DNA of 64,000 bases, taken from the NCBI RefSeq assembly GCF_001455965.1, contig NZ_LKKO01000001.1, positions 310,001 through 374,000 on the forward strand, read 5' to 3'. Below are positions 30,633 through 39,359 of this stretch, in pieces. Position 1 is the stretch's first letter. The number at the start of each line of letters is the position of its first letter. A program made the translations under genes and the position numbers. Origin of the DNA: Methylobacterium sp. GXS13. Its GTDB lineage: Bacteria; Pseudomonadota; Alphaproteobacteria; Rhizobiales; Beijerinckiaceae. The notes below the pieces were generated by a model. That model saw only the letters and a program-made list of their open reading frames with translations, was not told the DNA's origin and did no database searches.

Positions 30633-31427
30633 TCAGCAGGAGGCGTGGCCGCACTGGCGCACATCCGCGATGGTCTTGCGGATCGGATCGACGCCGACGG
30701 CGCCCGGAATCACCTCGTCGCCGATGATGAAGGCCGGGGTGCCGGAGAGGCCGAGCCGGTCGCCCAGCCCGCGATTCTCACTGAGCGCGGCCTTCACCTC
30801 GGGGGAGGCCATGTCCTTCTGCAGCTTGGTCGTGTCGGCGCCGAGGTCCTTGGCGACCTGGATCGCCCGGGCGCCGTTCACCCGGCCCTTGGTCTCGAGC
30901 AGCTTCTGGTGAAACTCGAACAGCTTGTCACCCTTGAGCTGCTGACGCACCGCGATGGCGACCTGGCTCGCCTCGAGCGATTCCGGACCGAGCACCGGGA
31001 AGTCCTTGATCACCACCCGCAACTTCGGGTCGGTCTTGATCAGGGTCTGCACATCAACCAGCGCCTTGCGGCAATAGCCGCAATTGTAGTCGAAGAACTC
31101 GACCAGCGTGACGTCGCCCGCCGGGTTGCCGGCGACCACGTCATGCGGGCCGTTCACGAGGGCCTCGCGGGCCTCCTTGAGGGCCGCCGTCTGGGCAAGG
31201 CGCTGCGTCTCCGCCTGCTGCTTCTCGGCCTCGGCCAGCGCCTCCTGCAACACCTCCGGGTGCTTGATCAGGTAATCCTTGACGATCGCCTCGATGCCGG
31301 CGCGCTGCGCGTCCGTGAACGGGGCGGCCGCCGGAGCGGCGGATGGGGTGGCGTCCTGCGCCGAAGCCGGGACGGCGGCGAGGACGAGGCCCAGGGCCAG
31401 CGCGGGCAGGGAGCGGTTGAAGAGCAT
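30633..31427 (-). CDS. DsbA-like thiol:disulfide oxidoreductase (Com1-like)
   Basis: A 264-residue secreted thioredoxin-fold protein. It has a signal peptide (ALALGLVLAAVPASAQ), then a Glu/Gln-rich helical segment typical of the Com1/ScsC-like group at about residues 40-95. The thioredoxin fold carries the active site FFDYNCGYCRKAL (C116, C119) and the cis-proline loop SGTPAFIIGDEVIPG. The N-terminal helical segment is the kind that drives oligomerisation in related isomerases. It acts on periplasmic disulfides. The start ATG at 31427 gives a clean signal peptide. Confidence 0.92.
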   Translation of the reverse strand: MLFNRSLPALALGLVLAAVPASAQDATPSAAPAAAPFTDAQRAGIEAIVKDYLIKHPEVLQEALAEAEKQQAETQRLAQTAALKEAREALVNGPHDVVAGNPAGDVTLVEFFDYNCGYCRKALVDVQTLIKTDPKLRVVIKDFPVLGPESLEASQVAIAVRQQLKGDKLFEFHQKLLETKGRVNGARAIQVAKDLGADTTKLQKDMASPEVKAALSENRGLGDRLGLSGTPAFIIGDEVIPGAVGVDPIRKTIADVRQCGHASC

Positions 31428-31562
31428 GGATCCTCGCTTGCGCGGCAAGCCGGCCCGCGCGTGGCGCGAGCGATAGGCCGTGGGTTAGGCGTTTTCGCGG
31501 CGCCGGGTCAAATCACGTGAGCGGCACGCGAATCTTGCCCGCCGAACGCAACCCGGTCCGAT

Positions 31563-32222
31563 ATGCCCAAGCTGTTCCGCGCCTTCTGGCTGCGTCCACA
31601 TCTACTCTGCGCGATCGTGGTGGCGATCGTCGCCGCACTGCTGGTGCCCGGCCTCGATGCTGGCATGCGGCTGCTCACCGGCTGGTGCGCCGGCGTGATC
31701 GTCCATGCGGTCCTGGTTGTGCGGCGGGCCACCGGTCAGAGCCGGGACGCGATGCGCCGCGAGGCCGCCCGGCTCGACGACAGCGCGGGGGTGATCACGG
31801 TTTTCGCCCTGCTGGCGGCGGCGGCCAGCCTCGGCTCGGTGGCGGTGCTGGTGGTCGGCGGTCGCATCGCCGGGACGGGCGAGCGCCTCGGGCTGGCGCT
31901 CGCGGGCATGAGCCTGCTCTGCACCTGGGTGTTCGTGCAGATGATCTTCACGGTGCACTACGCCCACGTCTACTACGGCACCGAGGATGCGGCAGGCGGC
32001 GAGCGCGGCGGGCTGGACTTCCACGGCGAGACCGAGCCGGATTTCTGGGATTTCCTGTACTTCACCGTGACCATCGGGGCGGCGGCGGCCACCTCCGACA
32101 CCAATCTGACCAGCAAGCGGATGCGCAGGATCGCGACCGTGCAGACCGTCGGCGCCTATGTGTTCAACACCGGCATCCTGGCACTCGTGGTCAACATGGC
32201 CGCGGGCCTCGCGCCGCACTGA
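31563..32222 (+). CDS. DUF1345 membrane protein
   Basis: A 219-residue inner-membrane protein with about five hydrophobic segments: LCAIVVAIVAALLVPGL, LLTGWCAGVIVHAVLVV, VITVFALLAAAASLGSVAVLVV, LGLALAGMSLLCTWVFVQMIFTV and a C-terminal one. The conserved DUF1345 part is VHYAHVYYGTEDAAGG followed by PDFWDFLYFTVTIGAAAATSD, whose layout resembles ion-channel pore segments. Function is unknown. It starts 136 bases from the divergent DsbA-like gene. Confidence 0.9.
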   Translation: MPKLFRAFWLRPHLLCAIVVAIVAALLVPGLDAGMRLLTGWCAGVIVHAVLVVRRATGQSRDAMRREAARLDDSAGVITVFALLAAAASLGSVAVLVVGGRIAGTGERLGLALAGMSLLCTWVFVQMIFTVHYAHVYYGTEDAAGGERGGLDFHGETEPDFWDFLYFTVTIGAAAATSDTNLTSKRMRRIATVQTVGAYVFNTGILALVVNMAAGLAPH

Positions 32223-32300
32223 CGCCGGTTGAGGCCGGGGCCGCCAGGGTCTAACCCCGGCGCTCCGCATGACCCGCTCGCGCGCACCCTTCAGGACCGC

Positions 32301-33455
32301 ATGATTCCGATCTCCCGCCGGGCCGCCGCCGTCCAGCCGTTCCTTGCCATGGACGTCATGGCCGCCGCCGCCGCCAAGGCCCGGCGCGGCGACGACGTGG
32401 TGCGCATGGAGGTCGGCCAGCCTTCGGCACCGGCCCCGCGGGCAGTGATCGCGGCGGCGCAGGCGGCGCTCGCCACCGGTCGCGTGCCCTATACCGAAGC
32501 GCTCGGCCTGCCGGCCCTGCGGGAGCGGATCGCCCGGGATTACGCCGAGCGCCACGGCGTGGCGGTGAGTCCGGAGCGGGTGGTGATCACCACCGGATCC
32601 TCGGCTGGATTCGTGCTGGCCTTCATGAGCCTGTTCGATGCCGGCGCGCGGGTGGCGGTACCGCAGCCCGGCTACCCGGCCTATCGCAGCATCCTGGCGT
32701 CCCTCGACCTCGTGCCGGCCCCGATGGTGTTGCGCGAAGCGGACCGCTTCGCCCCGACCGCCGCCCTGCTGCGCGAGACCCATGCCCGCGCCCCGGTGGC
32801 CGGCGCCCTGGTGATGAGCCCGGCCACCCCCTCCGGCACGGTGATCACGGAAGACGCCTTGCGCGACCTCTGCGCGGCGACCCATGAACTCGGCCTGCCG
32901 CTGATCTCGGACGAGATCTATCACGGCCTCAGCTACGGCCTGCCGACCGTCACCGCCCTGCGGTTCGATCCCGACGCGGTGGTGATCAACTCGTTCTCGA
33001 AATATCACTGCATGACCGGCTGGCGCGTCGGCTGGATGGTCGTGCCCGAGGCCCTGGTCCGCCCGATCGAGCGGCTGGCGCAGAACCTCTACATCTCGGC
33101 GCCCTACCTCTCGCAGGTCGGCGCGCTGGCGGCCCTCGACGCCGCGGAAGAACTCGACGCGGTGCGCGATGGCTACGCCCGCAACCGGGCGATCCTGCTC
33201 GACGCGCTCCCGGGCCTCGGCCTCGGGCGCGTGCATCCGGCCGACGGGGCCTTCTATCTCTACGCGGACGTGGCGAACCTCACCAACGACGCCACGAGCT
33301 TCTGCCGGCGCATGCTGGACGAGGCCAACGTCGCCGCGACCCCGGGGCTCGATTTCGACCCGGATCTCGGCCACCACCACGTCCGGTTCTCATTCGCCGG
33401 CTCCGAGGCCGAGTGCCGCGAGGCGGTGGCGCGGCTGCGGCGCTGGCTGCGCTAA
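32301..33455 (+). CDS. PLP-dependent class I/II aminotransferase
   Basis: A 384-residue fold-type I aminotransferase of the aspartate/aromatic group. It has the N-terminal MEVGQPSAPAP, YTEALGLPALRERIARDY, TTGSSAGFVLAFMSLFDAGARV for cofactor phosphate binding, PLISDEIYHGLSYG with the aspartate that pairs with pyridine nitrogen, and NSFSKYHCMTGWRVGWM with the Schiff-base lysine at about K234. The C-terminal arginine that holds the substrate carboxylate is in HHHVRFSFAGS. The amino donor is not determinable. The start is the ATG at 32301. Confidence 0.93.
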   Translation: MIPISRRAAAVQPFLAMDVMAAAAAKARRGDDVVRMEVGQPSAPAPRAVIAAAQAALATGRVPYTEALGLPALRERIARDYAERHGVAVSPERVVITTGSSAGFVLAFMSLFDAGARVAVPQPGYPAYRSILASLDLVPAPMVLREADRFAPTAALLRETHARAPVAGALVMSPATPSGTVITEDALRDLCAATHELGLPLISDEIYHGLSYGLPTVTALRFDPDAVVINSFSKYHCMTGWRVGWMVVPEALVRPIERLAQNLYISAPYLSQVGALAALDAAEELDAVRDGYARNRAILLDALPGLGLGRVHPADGAFYLYADVANLTNDATSFCRRMLDEANVAATPGLDFDPDLGHHHVRFSFAGSEAECREAVARLRRWLR

Positions 33456-33459
33456 CCCC

Positions 33460-34158
33460 TTACGCCACGTCCACCGGCACCAGGGCGCGGACGGCCTCGG
33501 CGAGCTGCGAAAAATGCCCGATCACCCGGTCGGGCCCCAGCTCGGTCACCGGCACGTCGGTGTAGCCGAAGGTCACCGCCACCACCGGAATGCCGGCGGC
33601 CTTCGCGGTGTCGATGTCGGTGCGGGAATCGCCGACCATTACGGCCCGGGCCGGGTCGCCCCCGGCGCGCGCGATCGTACCGGTGAGATGGCTCGGATCG
33701 GGCTTGTAGGCCGGGAAGGTGTCGCGCCCGCAGATCGCCGCGAAGCGGTGGCCGATGCCGAGCAGGCGCAACAGCTCCACCGACTGGCCCTCGAACTTGT
33801 TGGTGCAGACCGCCAGGCGGAAACCCGCCGCCTCCAGCGTATCGAGCGCCTCGACAACGCCGGGATAGAGATGCGACGTGTCGGCGAGGTGCTCGCCGTA
33901 ATGGGCGATGAAGGCCTCGAACAGCCGCTCGTGATCCTCCGGCGCGAGCGCGCCGACCACCGCCTGGAAGCCCCGCCGGATCAGCGCCTTGGCGCCGGCG
34001 CCGATCAGGCCGCGGGCCTGGGACAGGGGCAGCTCGGGGAGACCCTCGCGCTTCATCAGCACGTTGAGGGTGCCGATCAGGTCGCCCGCGGTTTCGGCCA
34101 GCGTCCCGTCCAGGTCGAACACGGCGATCGGCGGGCGGGTCGTCGATTCGGGCGGCAT
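33460..34158 (-). CDS. gph: Phosphoglycolate phosphatase (HAD hydrolase)
   Basis: A 232-residue HAD-superfamily phosphatase. IAVFDLDGTLAETAGDL carries the nucleophile D15 and acid/base D17. AVCTNKFEG is motif II, YKPDPSHL holds the motif III lysine, and VMVGDSRTDIDTAKAAG the metal-binding aspartates. The helical cap after residue 20 fits the Gph subfamily, which removes phosphate from 2-phosphoglycolate formed by DNA repair or by Rubisco oxygenation. The start ATG at 34158 follows AGGAG. It converges with the aminotransferase gene at a five-base gap. Confidence 0.92.
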   Translation of the reverse strand: MPPESTTRPPIAVFDLDGTLAETAGDLIGTLNVLMKREGLPELPLSQARGLIGAGAKALIRRGFQAVVGALAPEDHERLFEAFIAHYGEHLADTSHLYPGVVEALDTLEAAGFRLAVCTNKFEGQSVELLRLLGIGHRFAAICGRDTFPAYKPDPSHLTGTIARAGGDPARAVMVGDSRTDIDTAKAAGIPVVAVTFGYTDVPVTELGPDRVIGHFSQLAEAVRALVPVDVA

Positions 34159-34286
34159 CCGGTCGGGCTCCTGTTGGCGTACGGCCTCGCTAAAGGGGGG
34201 CGGCGTCGGCGGCAAGGCGGCGCGGTGCCCCACACTCGCCCGAAAGCCCAGCGAAAGGCGGAGCGCGTCAGCTCCCGGATCCCGCG

Positions 34287-34751
34287 ATGAAACCGTCTCT
34301 CCCCCTTCTCGCCCTCTGCCTCGCGCTGGCCAGCGCGCCGGTCGCCGCGGCCTCGTTCGAGTTCGTGCCCGCGCCGCAGACCGACCTAAACCGCATGTAC
34401 CGGGTCGACAAGGTGACCGGCGAGGTGACCTCCTGCCAGTACGGGCTCCAGGAATCGGCCGGCGGCATCGGCCAGACCGTCTGCTTCGGCCCCGGGGAGG
34501 GCGCCGGTGCGCAGACGCCGTCGGAATACGGTTTGGTCGCGAGCCGCCACACCCGCGAAGCCGGCGTGTTCCGGGTCAATTACCGGACCGGCGAGATGAG
34601 CATCTGCTTCGTCTTGGTGAAGAAGGAGCAGGTGGTCTGCACCCAGCAGGCAAAGCCCGGCGCCGAGGCGGCTTCCGACGCGCCCCTGACCGGACCGGCG
34701 CCCGGACGCGCCGGCGCCAGCGCCACGCCCGCACAGGGTGGCCGCTTTTGA
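34287..34751 (+). CDS. Small secreted hypothetical protein
   Basis: A 154-residue protein with a clear signal peptide ([19 protein letters not shown]). The mature part has two similar units: [19 protein letters not shown] and [19 protein letters not shown]. Each has a basic-aromatic strand, a TGE turn and a cysteine, so it may be a small beta-repeat. The tail is Ala/Pro/Gly-rich. No named family is recognised. It lies between gph (divergent) and rpiA on the same strand as rpiA. Confidence 0.75.
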   Translation: MKPSLPLLALCLALASAPVAAASFEFVPAPQTDLNRMYRVDKVTGEVTSCQYGLQESAGGIGQTVCFGPGEGAGAQTPSEYGLVASRHTREAGVFRVNYRTGEMSICFVLVKKEQVVCTQQAKPGAEAASDAPLTGPAPGRAGASATPAQGGRF

Positions 34752-34837
34752 AGCCAGGCGCACTGGGGAGGCGTTCCGGTCCGCCCTGCGGCGTGCTAGG
34801 GGCGGCCCGACTGCTTCAGGAAGGCCGGCTGCCCCGC

Positions 34838-34885
34838 ATGCGCGACATCTCGATCCACCCCATCGCCCGGGCAGCCGGGCTTTGA
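34838..34885 (+). CDS. Possible 15-residue leader ORF overlapping the rpiA start
   Basis: ATG at 34838 opens a 15-codon frame, [15 protein letters not shown], that ends in TGA at 34883-34885. The TTG start proposed for rpiA occupies 34882-34884, so the two overlap as TTGA. AGGAAGG at 34818-34824 lies upstream of this ATG, somewhat far at about 13 bases. The rpiA TTG has no site of its own. Translational coupling through this short ORF is therefore plausible but unproven. Confidence 0.35.
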   Translation: MRDISIHPIARAAGL

Positions 34886-35595
34886 GCGGGCCGGACCTGC
34901 GCCGGGCGGCGGCCACGCGCGCCCTCGACCTGATCGAGCCCGGGATGCGGCTCGGCCTCGGCACCGGCTCCACCGCGGCGGCCTTCGTGGGCCTGCTCGG
35001 CGAACGGGTCCGCGACGGCCTCGACATCGTCGGTGTGCCGACCTCCGAGGCGACGCGCCTTCAGGCCGAGGGTCTCGGCATCCGCCTCGCGACCCTGGAC
35101 GACTTGCCCGAGCTCGATCTGACCATCGACGGCGCCGACGAGGTCGACGACCAGCTGCGCCTGATCAAGGGCGGCGGCGCCGCGCTCCTGCGGGAGAAGA
35201 TCGTCGCCTGCGCCAGCTGCCGGATGGTCGTGATCGCCGCCGCGGCCAAGCACGTCGCCCGGCTCGGCGCCTTCCCGCTGCCGATCGAGGTGAATCGGTT
35301 CGGCCTCACCGCCACGCACCGCGCGGTGGAGGCGGCCGTCGCCCGGGTGGGCTGCACCGGCCCGGTCCGGCTGCGGCTCGATCCGGCCGGCAAGCCGATC
35401 GTCACCGATGGCGGCCACCACATCCTCGACGCCCATCTCGGCGCCATCCCCGATCCCGACGCCCTCGGCGCCGCCCTCTGGACCGTGCCGGGCGTGGTCG
35501 AGCACGGCCTGTTCCTCGGCATCGCAGACGCCGCGATCCTGGCGGCGGACCGGGGCGGGCAGGCCGAGGTCACCGTTCTCGGCAGCTTGGTCTGA
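34882..35595 (+). CDS. rpiA: Ribose-5-phosphate isomerase A
   Basis: A 237-residue isomerase interconverting ribose 5-phosphate and ribulose 5-phosphate in the pentose phosphate pathway. [12 protein letters not shown] binds phosphate. [28 protein letters not shown] holds the catalytic aspartate, glutamate and lysine. PIEVNRFG and [12 protein letters not shown] complete the family pattern. I choose the TTG at 34882 because the product then starts [17 protein letters not shown], the usual N-terminal length. The frame extends upstream to 34738 but that part is Arg/Pro-rich and unlike the family. Confidence 0.93.
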   Translation: MSGPDLRRAAATRALDLIEPGMRLGLGTGSTAAAFVGLLGERVRDGLDIVGVPTSEATRLQAEGLGIRLATLDDLPELDLTIDGADEVDDQLRLIKGGGAALLREKIVACASCRMVVIAAAAKHVARLGAFPLPIEVNRFGLTATHRAVEAAVARVGCTGPVRLRLDPAGKPIVTDGGHHILDAHLGAIPDPDALGAALWTVPGVVEHGLFLGIADAAILAADRGGQAEVTVLGSLV

Positions 35596-35625
35596 AGCGC
35601 CATACTCCTCGCAGGAACGTTCAGC

Positions 35626-36204
35626 ATGTCCCGACGCCTCACCGCCGCGCTCGGCCTCGCCCTCGCCGCGGTCATGATTCTCCCCCACGCCGTGTCGGCC
35701 CAGACGAACAAGCCGGCCCCGGCCAAGCCGGCCTCCGCGAAGCCGGCGGCGCAGCCGAACGCCCCGGCCGCCGCGGCGCCGACCTATACGGCGAGCCACC
35801 TGGCACTGGCTCGCGAGGTGATGCTCAGCTCCGGCATCGCCCGCTCGTTCGATTCGGTGCTGCCGGCCTTCGCCGATCAGATCCGCAAGCAGACGGTGAC
35901 CCGGCCCGAGCTGACCAAGGATCTCGACGAGGTTCTGGTGTCGCTCCAGCCCGAGATGGAGCTGCAGAAGCAGCGCATGATCGACATCGCCGCCCGCACC
36001 TACGCAGCGAAGTTCCCGGAGCCGGAGCTGAAGGAGATCGCGACCTTCTTCCGCTCGCCCGCCGGCAAGCACTACGTCGAGGCCCAGCCGCAGCTCCTCG
36101 ACGAGATGGTGCAGGAGATGCAGGACTGGACGCAGGAAGTGTCCGAATACGTCATGGTCCGGGTGCGCGCCGAGATGGGCAAGCGCGGCCATCAGCTGCA
36201 ATGA
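35626..36204 (+). CDS. DUF2059 domain secreted protein
   Basis: A 192-residue periplasmic protein: a signal peptide (GLALAAVMILPHAVSAQ), a low-complexity Ala/Pro/Lys linker at about residues 28-50, then a helical DUF2059 domain. The domain's signature is AAKFPEPELKEIATFFRSPAGKHYVEAQPQLLDEM (split motifs FPEPELKEIATFF and SPAGKHY). Such proteins are widespread and uncharacterised. It follows rpiA by 30 bases on the same strand and may be co-transcribed. Confidence 0.88.
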   Translation: MSRRLTAALGLALAAVMILPHAVSAQTNKPAPAKPASAKPAAQPNAPAAAAPTYTASHLALAREVMLSSGIARSFDSVLPAFADQIRKQTVTRPELTKDLDEVLVSLQPEMELQKQRMIDIAARTYAAKFPEPELKEIATFFRSPAGKHYVEAQPQLLDEMVQEMQDWTQEVSEYVMVRVRAEMGKRGHQLQ

Positions 36205-36261
36205 GGGGGCTTTCGGCGGATCGACCGTCGCGCCTCTGATCTCGGCCCGCGCATTCCTACC

Positions 36262-36372
36262 TTCGCCCTCATCCTGAGGCGCCGGAGCGAAGCGGAGGCC
36301 TCGAAGGAGCCCTTTCGAGAATCGCAAAGCTTTCTGGAAAGCTTCTTCGAGGCTCGCTGTGCTCGCACCTCG
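36262..36372. repeat. Dispersed palindromic repeat, type 1
   Basis: This sequence contains CCTCATCCTGAGGCGCC, then CTCGAAGGAGCCCT, a small hairpin AAAGCTTTCTGGAAAGCTT, and closes with CTTCGAGGCTCG. Related forms sharing CATCCT and AAGGAGCCCT occur at 45096 and 51537. It is intergenic, after the DUF2059 gene. It is probably a miniature interspersed element without coding capacity. Confidence 0.6.
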
Positions 36373-36405
36373 GCCCATCCAGGCCGGGACCTGCCCCCTC
36401 TCCCG

Positions 36406-36630
36406 TGCGGACTTGCGGATTCACAGATTGGCTTTTAGGCTTTCTTCCTCGACAAGCCTCTGAAACACAACGCGTTTCCCCTCCCCCTTGCGGGGAGGGG
36501 GCAGGGGTGGGGGTGGTGCCGGATCACGCGTAACGGTGCCGTCTGAACCACCCCCACCTCCAACTCCTCCCCGCAAGGGGGAGGAGAGAGCGTCCTGCCT
36601 TTCACCATGCGATGTGTAGCCGTCTCCGCC
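36406..36630. repeat. Dispersed palindromic repeat, type 2, copy A
   Basis: About 225 bases closely related to 51713-51923. Shared blocks are GATTCACAGAT, CAAGCCTCTGAAACAC and CAGGGGTGGGGGTGGTGC, then GGTGCC, TCTGAACCACCCCCACCTCC and AAGGGGGAGGAGAG. Within it, CTCCCCCTTGCGGGGAGG (36481-36498) pairs perfectly over 18 bases with 36566-36583, and GGGTGGGGGTGGT pairs with the ACCACCCCCACC block, giving one long hairpin. It fills the gap before the O-antigen-ligase-like gene. It has no coding capacity. Confidence 0.8.
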
Positions 36631-36657
36631 GCATGATGGGGATGCTTTGGACATCCG

Positions 36658-37926
36658 ATGCCGTTGAACCCCATGCCGGCGACCGCGCACGGTCAGACAC
36701 GTTCCGCGCGGACGATCAACCGCCTCTACGCGGCAGGTGCCATCCTGCTCGCCATCCTGCCGCTGGCGATGGTGCTCGCCAACCGGTCGAGCCCGGCTTT
36801 CATCGGCCTCGCGGCGCTCGCCTTCCTGGCTGGGCGCTTCTTCGAGGATCGCCATACCCTCGCACCGCGCGTTCTCGCCCCCCTCGGAACACCGCTCGGC
36901 CTCGCGGCGCTCGCGTTCCTGGCCTGGTGCCTCGTCTCCTTCGCCTGGACGCCGTTCCCCAGCGCATCGCTGCGGGTGCTCGGTGAGTTCCTGCCCACCC
37001 TGATCGCCGCCTACCTGCTGACCTGTCTCGCTCCCGGGCGGATCCCGGCCTTCGCGCCCCGCCTCGCAGCAGGGGCGATCGTGCTGGCAGGCTCGATCAT
37101 CGCGGTCGACCTCGCCTCCGACCTCGCCCTGGAGCGGGCGCTCGGGCACCGGATGGCCGCCTTCGTTCACAACCGACCGGCCCTGACGCTCGATCTCGTG
37201 GCCGGCCCCGTAGCCCTCGTGCTGTGGCGGATCCGGGCCCGGGGTCTCGCTTTCGCCACCCTGGCCTTCGCGGCGCTCGGCGTGCTGCGCTCGATCAGCG
37301 GCGCCGCCCAGCTCGGCCTCCTGGCCGGGGCCGGGCTGTTCGGCTTGGCCCGGCTGCTACCGGTGCGAGCCGGGATCGGTCTGGCGGGCCTCGGCCTCGG
37401 TCTCGCCGTGGCGCTCGCCCCGGTGGAGGGGGACCTGCTCGCGAAGGTCATGCCCGAAGCCGCGCATGAGCGCCTGGTCCAGTCGTCGTCCCGGGCGCGG
37501 GTCGCCATCGCCCGCAGCTTCGGCGCCGTGGTTGCGGCCGAGCCGTGGCGCGGGGCCGGGTTCGGCACCAGCGCGCGCTTCGCCGAGACCCCGGTGGCCG
37601 GGACGGTCGCGCCGGAGATGCGGGTCCTCCTCGGGGTCGGCCACCCGCATAACAGCTTCCTGCAGGCCTGGGCCGAGCTGGGATTGCCCGGCGCGCTCCT
37701 CGGCGCGCTCGTCCTGATGCTGATGCTCGGGCGCCTCGCCGGTCTGCGGCAGCCGGATCGTGCCGCGGCACTCGGCCTCGTCGCCTGCGCGGCCGCCATC
37801 GCGTTCGTCGAGCACAATGGCTGGGCGGCGTGGTGGACGGCCGGCCTCGGCGCTGCCATCACCTGGATGCGCGAGGCGGCGACGCTTCGCACCGAGACGA
37901 GATCCGAGATGGACGATCCCGCATGA
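36658..37926 (+). CDS. O-antigen ligase-like polysaccharide polymerase/ligase
   Basis: A 422-residue integral membrane protein with about ten hydrophobic helices. The family (Wzy_C/WaaL) signature is the extracytoplasmic loop VGHPHNSFLQAWAELGLPGALLG at about residues 323-345, with its conserved His-x-x-His-Asn. WRGAGFGTSARF precedes it. It would join or polymerise undecaprenyl-linked sugars at the outer face of the inner membrane. No other surface-sugar gene is next to it. The last codons overlap the glutathione reductase start (ATGA), implying coupled translation of two apparently unrelated functions. Confidence 0.85.
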   Translation: MPLNPMPATAHGQTRSARTINRLYAAGAILLAILPLAMVLANRSSPAFIGLAALAFLAGRFFEDRHTLAPRVLAPLGTPLGLAALAFLAWCLVSFAWTPFPSASLRVLGEFLPTLIAAYLLTCLAPGRIPAFAPRLAAGAIVLAGSIIAVDLASDLALERALGHRMAAFVHNRPALTLDLVAGPVALVLWRIRARGLAFATLAFAALGVLRSISGAAQLGLLAGAGLFGLARLLPVRAGIGLAGLGLGLAVALAPVEGDLLAKVMPEAAHERLVQSSSRARVAIARSFGAVVAAEPWRGAGFGTSARFAETPVAGTVAPEMRVLLGVGHPHNSFLQAWAELGLPGALLGALVLMLMLGRLAGLRQPDRAAALGLVACAAAIAFVEHNGWAAWWTAGLGAAITWMREAATLRTETRSEMDDPA

Positions 37927-39305
37927 GCGCCTACGACGTCGACCTCTTCGTCATCGGCGGCGGTTCGGGGGGCGTGCGCGCCGCCCGGATCGCGTCCGGC
38001 TACGGCGCTAGGGTCATGCTGGCCGAGGAATACCGGGTCGGCGGCACCTGCGTGATCCGCGGCTGCGTGCCGAAGAAGCTGATGGTCTATGCCGGCCGCT
38101 TCGCCGACGAGTTCGAGGACGCCGCAGGCTTCGGCTGGACGATCGAGCGTCCGCGCTTCGACTGGAGCGTGCTCAAGCAGCGGCGCGACGCCGAGGTGAC
38201 GCGCCTCGAAGGCATCTACGACACCAACCTGATCCGCGCCGGCGTCGAGATCGTACCTGAGCGCGCCGTGATCGCGGATCCGCACACGATCCGCCTGCTC
38301 GGCTCGAACCGGACCGTGCGGGCTGAGCGGATCCTGATCGCGGTGGGCGCGCACCCGGTCAAGGAACCCGCGGTGCCGGGAATCGAGCTGGCGATCACCT
38401 CCAACGAGGTGTTCGAGCTTGAGAGCCTGCCCGAACGTATCCTGGTGATCGGCGGCGGCTACATCGCGGTGGAGTTCGCGGGCGTCTTCGCGGCGCTTGG
38501 CAGCCGTACGACCCTGCTCCACCGGGGCGACCGGCTGCTGCGCGGCTTCGACGACGAGGTCCGCGACGCCCTCGCCGAGGCCTATGGCCGGCGCATGGAA
38601 CTGCGGCTCAGCCGCACTCTGACGCGGATCGAGAAGCGCGACAACGGCCTGTGCGCCCGCCTCGACGACGGTTCGGAGATCGTCTGCGATCAGGTGCTGG
38701 TGGCCACCGGCCGGCGCCCCAACGTCGCCGGGCTCGGCCTCGACACGGTCGGGATCGAGACCGACGCCGTCGGGGCGATCCCGGTTGATGCCTATTCACA
38801 GACTCCGGTCCCGTCGATCTACGCGGTGGGCGACGTCACCAACCGGGCCAACCTGACCCCGGTGGCGATCCGCGAGGGCCACGCGTTCGCCGACACGGTC
38901 TATGGCGGCAAGCCGTCCTGCGTCGATCACCGGCTGATCCCGACCGCCGTCTTCTCGACCCCCGAGATCGGCATCGTCGGTCACACCGAGGCCGCCGCCC
39001 GGGAGATCTACGGCAAGATCGACGTCTACAAGTCGCGGTTCCGGCCGATGAAGGCGACGCTCTCCGGGCGCGAGGAGCGGATCCTCATGAAAGTGCTGGT
39101 CGATTGCGCCACCGATCGCGTGGTCGGCGTCCACATCTTCGGGCACGATGCCGGGGAGGTGATCCAGGCGGTGGGCATCGCCGTCACCATGGGTGCCACC
39201 AAGGCGGATTTCGACCGCACCATCGCGGTCCATCCGACGGCCGCCGAGGAGCTCGTGACCATGCGGGTGCCGGAGGTGACCAAGCATCCCGTAGGGGTCG
39301 GTTAA
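37923..39305 (+). CDS. gor: Glutathione-disulfide reductase
   Basis: A 460-residue flavoprotein disulfide reductase. LFVIGGGSGGVRAARIA binds FAD. GGTCVIRGCVPKKLMVYA holds the redox cysteines C43 and C48. ILVIGGGYIAVEFAGVFAALG binds NADPH. YAVGDVTNRANLTPVAIREG is the second FAD site, and the C-terminal VHPTAAEELVTMR supplies the catalytic His-Glu. It keeps glutathione reduced, which also serves the glutathione-dependent formaldehyde pathway encoded near 17-19 kb. It overlaps the preceding membrane-protein gene by four bases. Confidence 0.96.
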   Translation: MSAYDVDLFVIGGGSGGVRAARIASGYGARVMLAEEYRVGGTCVIRGCVPKKLMVYAGRFADEFEDAAGFGWTIERPRFDWSVLKQRRDAEVTRLEGIYDTNLIRAGVEIVPERAVIADPHTIRLLGSNRTVRAERILIAVGAHPVKEPAVPGIELAITSNEVFELESLPERILVIGGGYIAVEFAGVFAALGSRTTLLHRGDRLLRGFDDEVRDALAEAYGRRMELRLSRTLTRIEKRDNGLCARLDDGSEIVCDQVLVATGRRPNVAGLGLDTVGIETDAVGAIPVDAYSQTPVPSIYAVGDVTNRANLTPVAIREGHAFADTVYGGKPSCVDHRLIPTAVFSTPEIGIVGHTEAAAREIYGKIDVYKSRFRPMKATLSGREERILMKVLVDCATDRVVGVHIFGHDAGEVIQAVGIAVTMGATKADFDRTIAVHPTAAEELVTMRVPEVTKHPVGVG

Positions 39306-39359
39306 GTTCAGCAGGTCGCGGGGTCTCGACGCGGTGCGCGGCCGAGCCATATCAGGGTC

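Noticed and set aside
31602-33380. 592-codon open frame on the minus strand
   Set aside because: Runs opposite to the DUF1345 and aminotransferase genes and has no recognisable domain; a shadow of GC-rich coding.
34816-36378. 520-codon open frame on the minus strand
   Set aside because: Antisense to rpiA and the DUF2059 gene; Gly/Arg-rich, no motif.
36406-36630. Long hairpin as a strong intrinsic terminator
   Set aside because: No T run follows, and the same element recurs beside an unrelated gene, so a dispersed repeat fits better.
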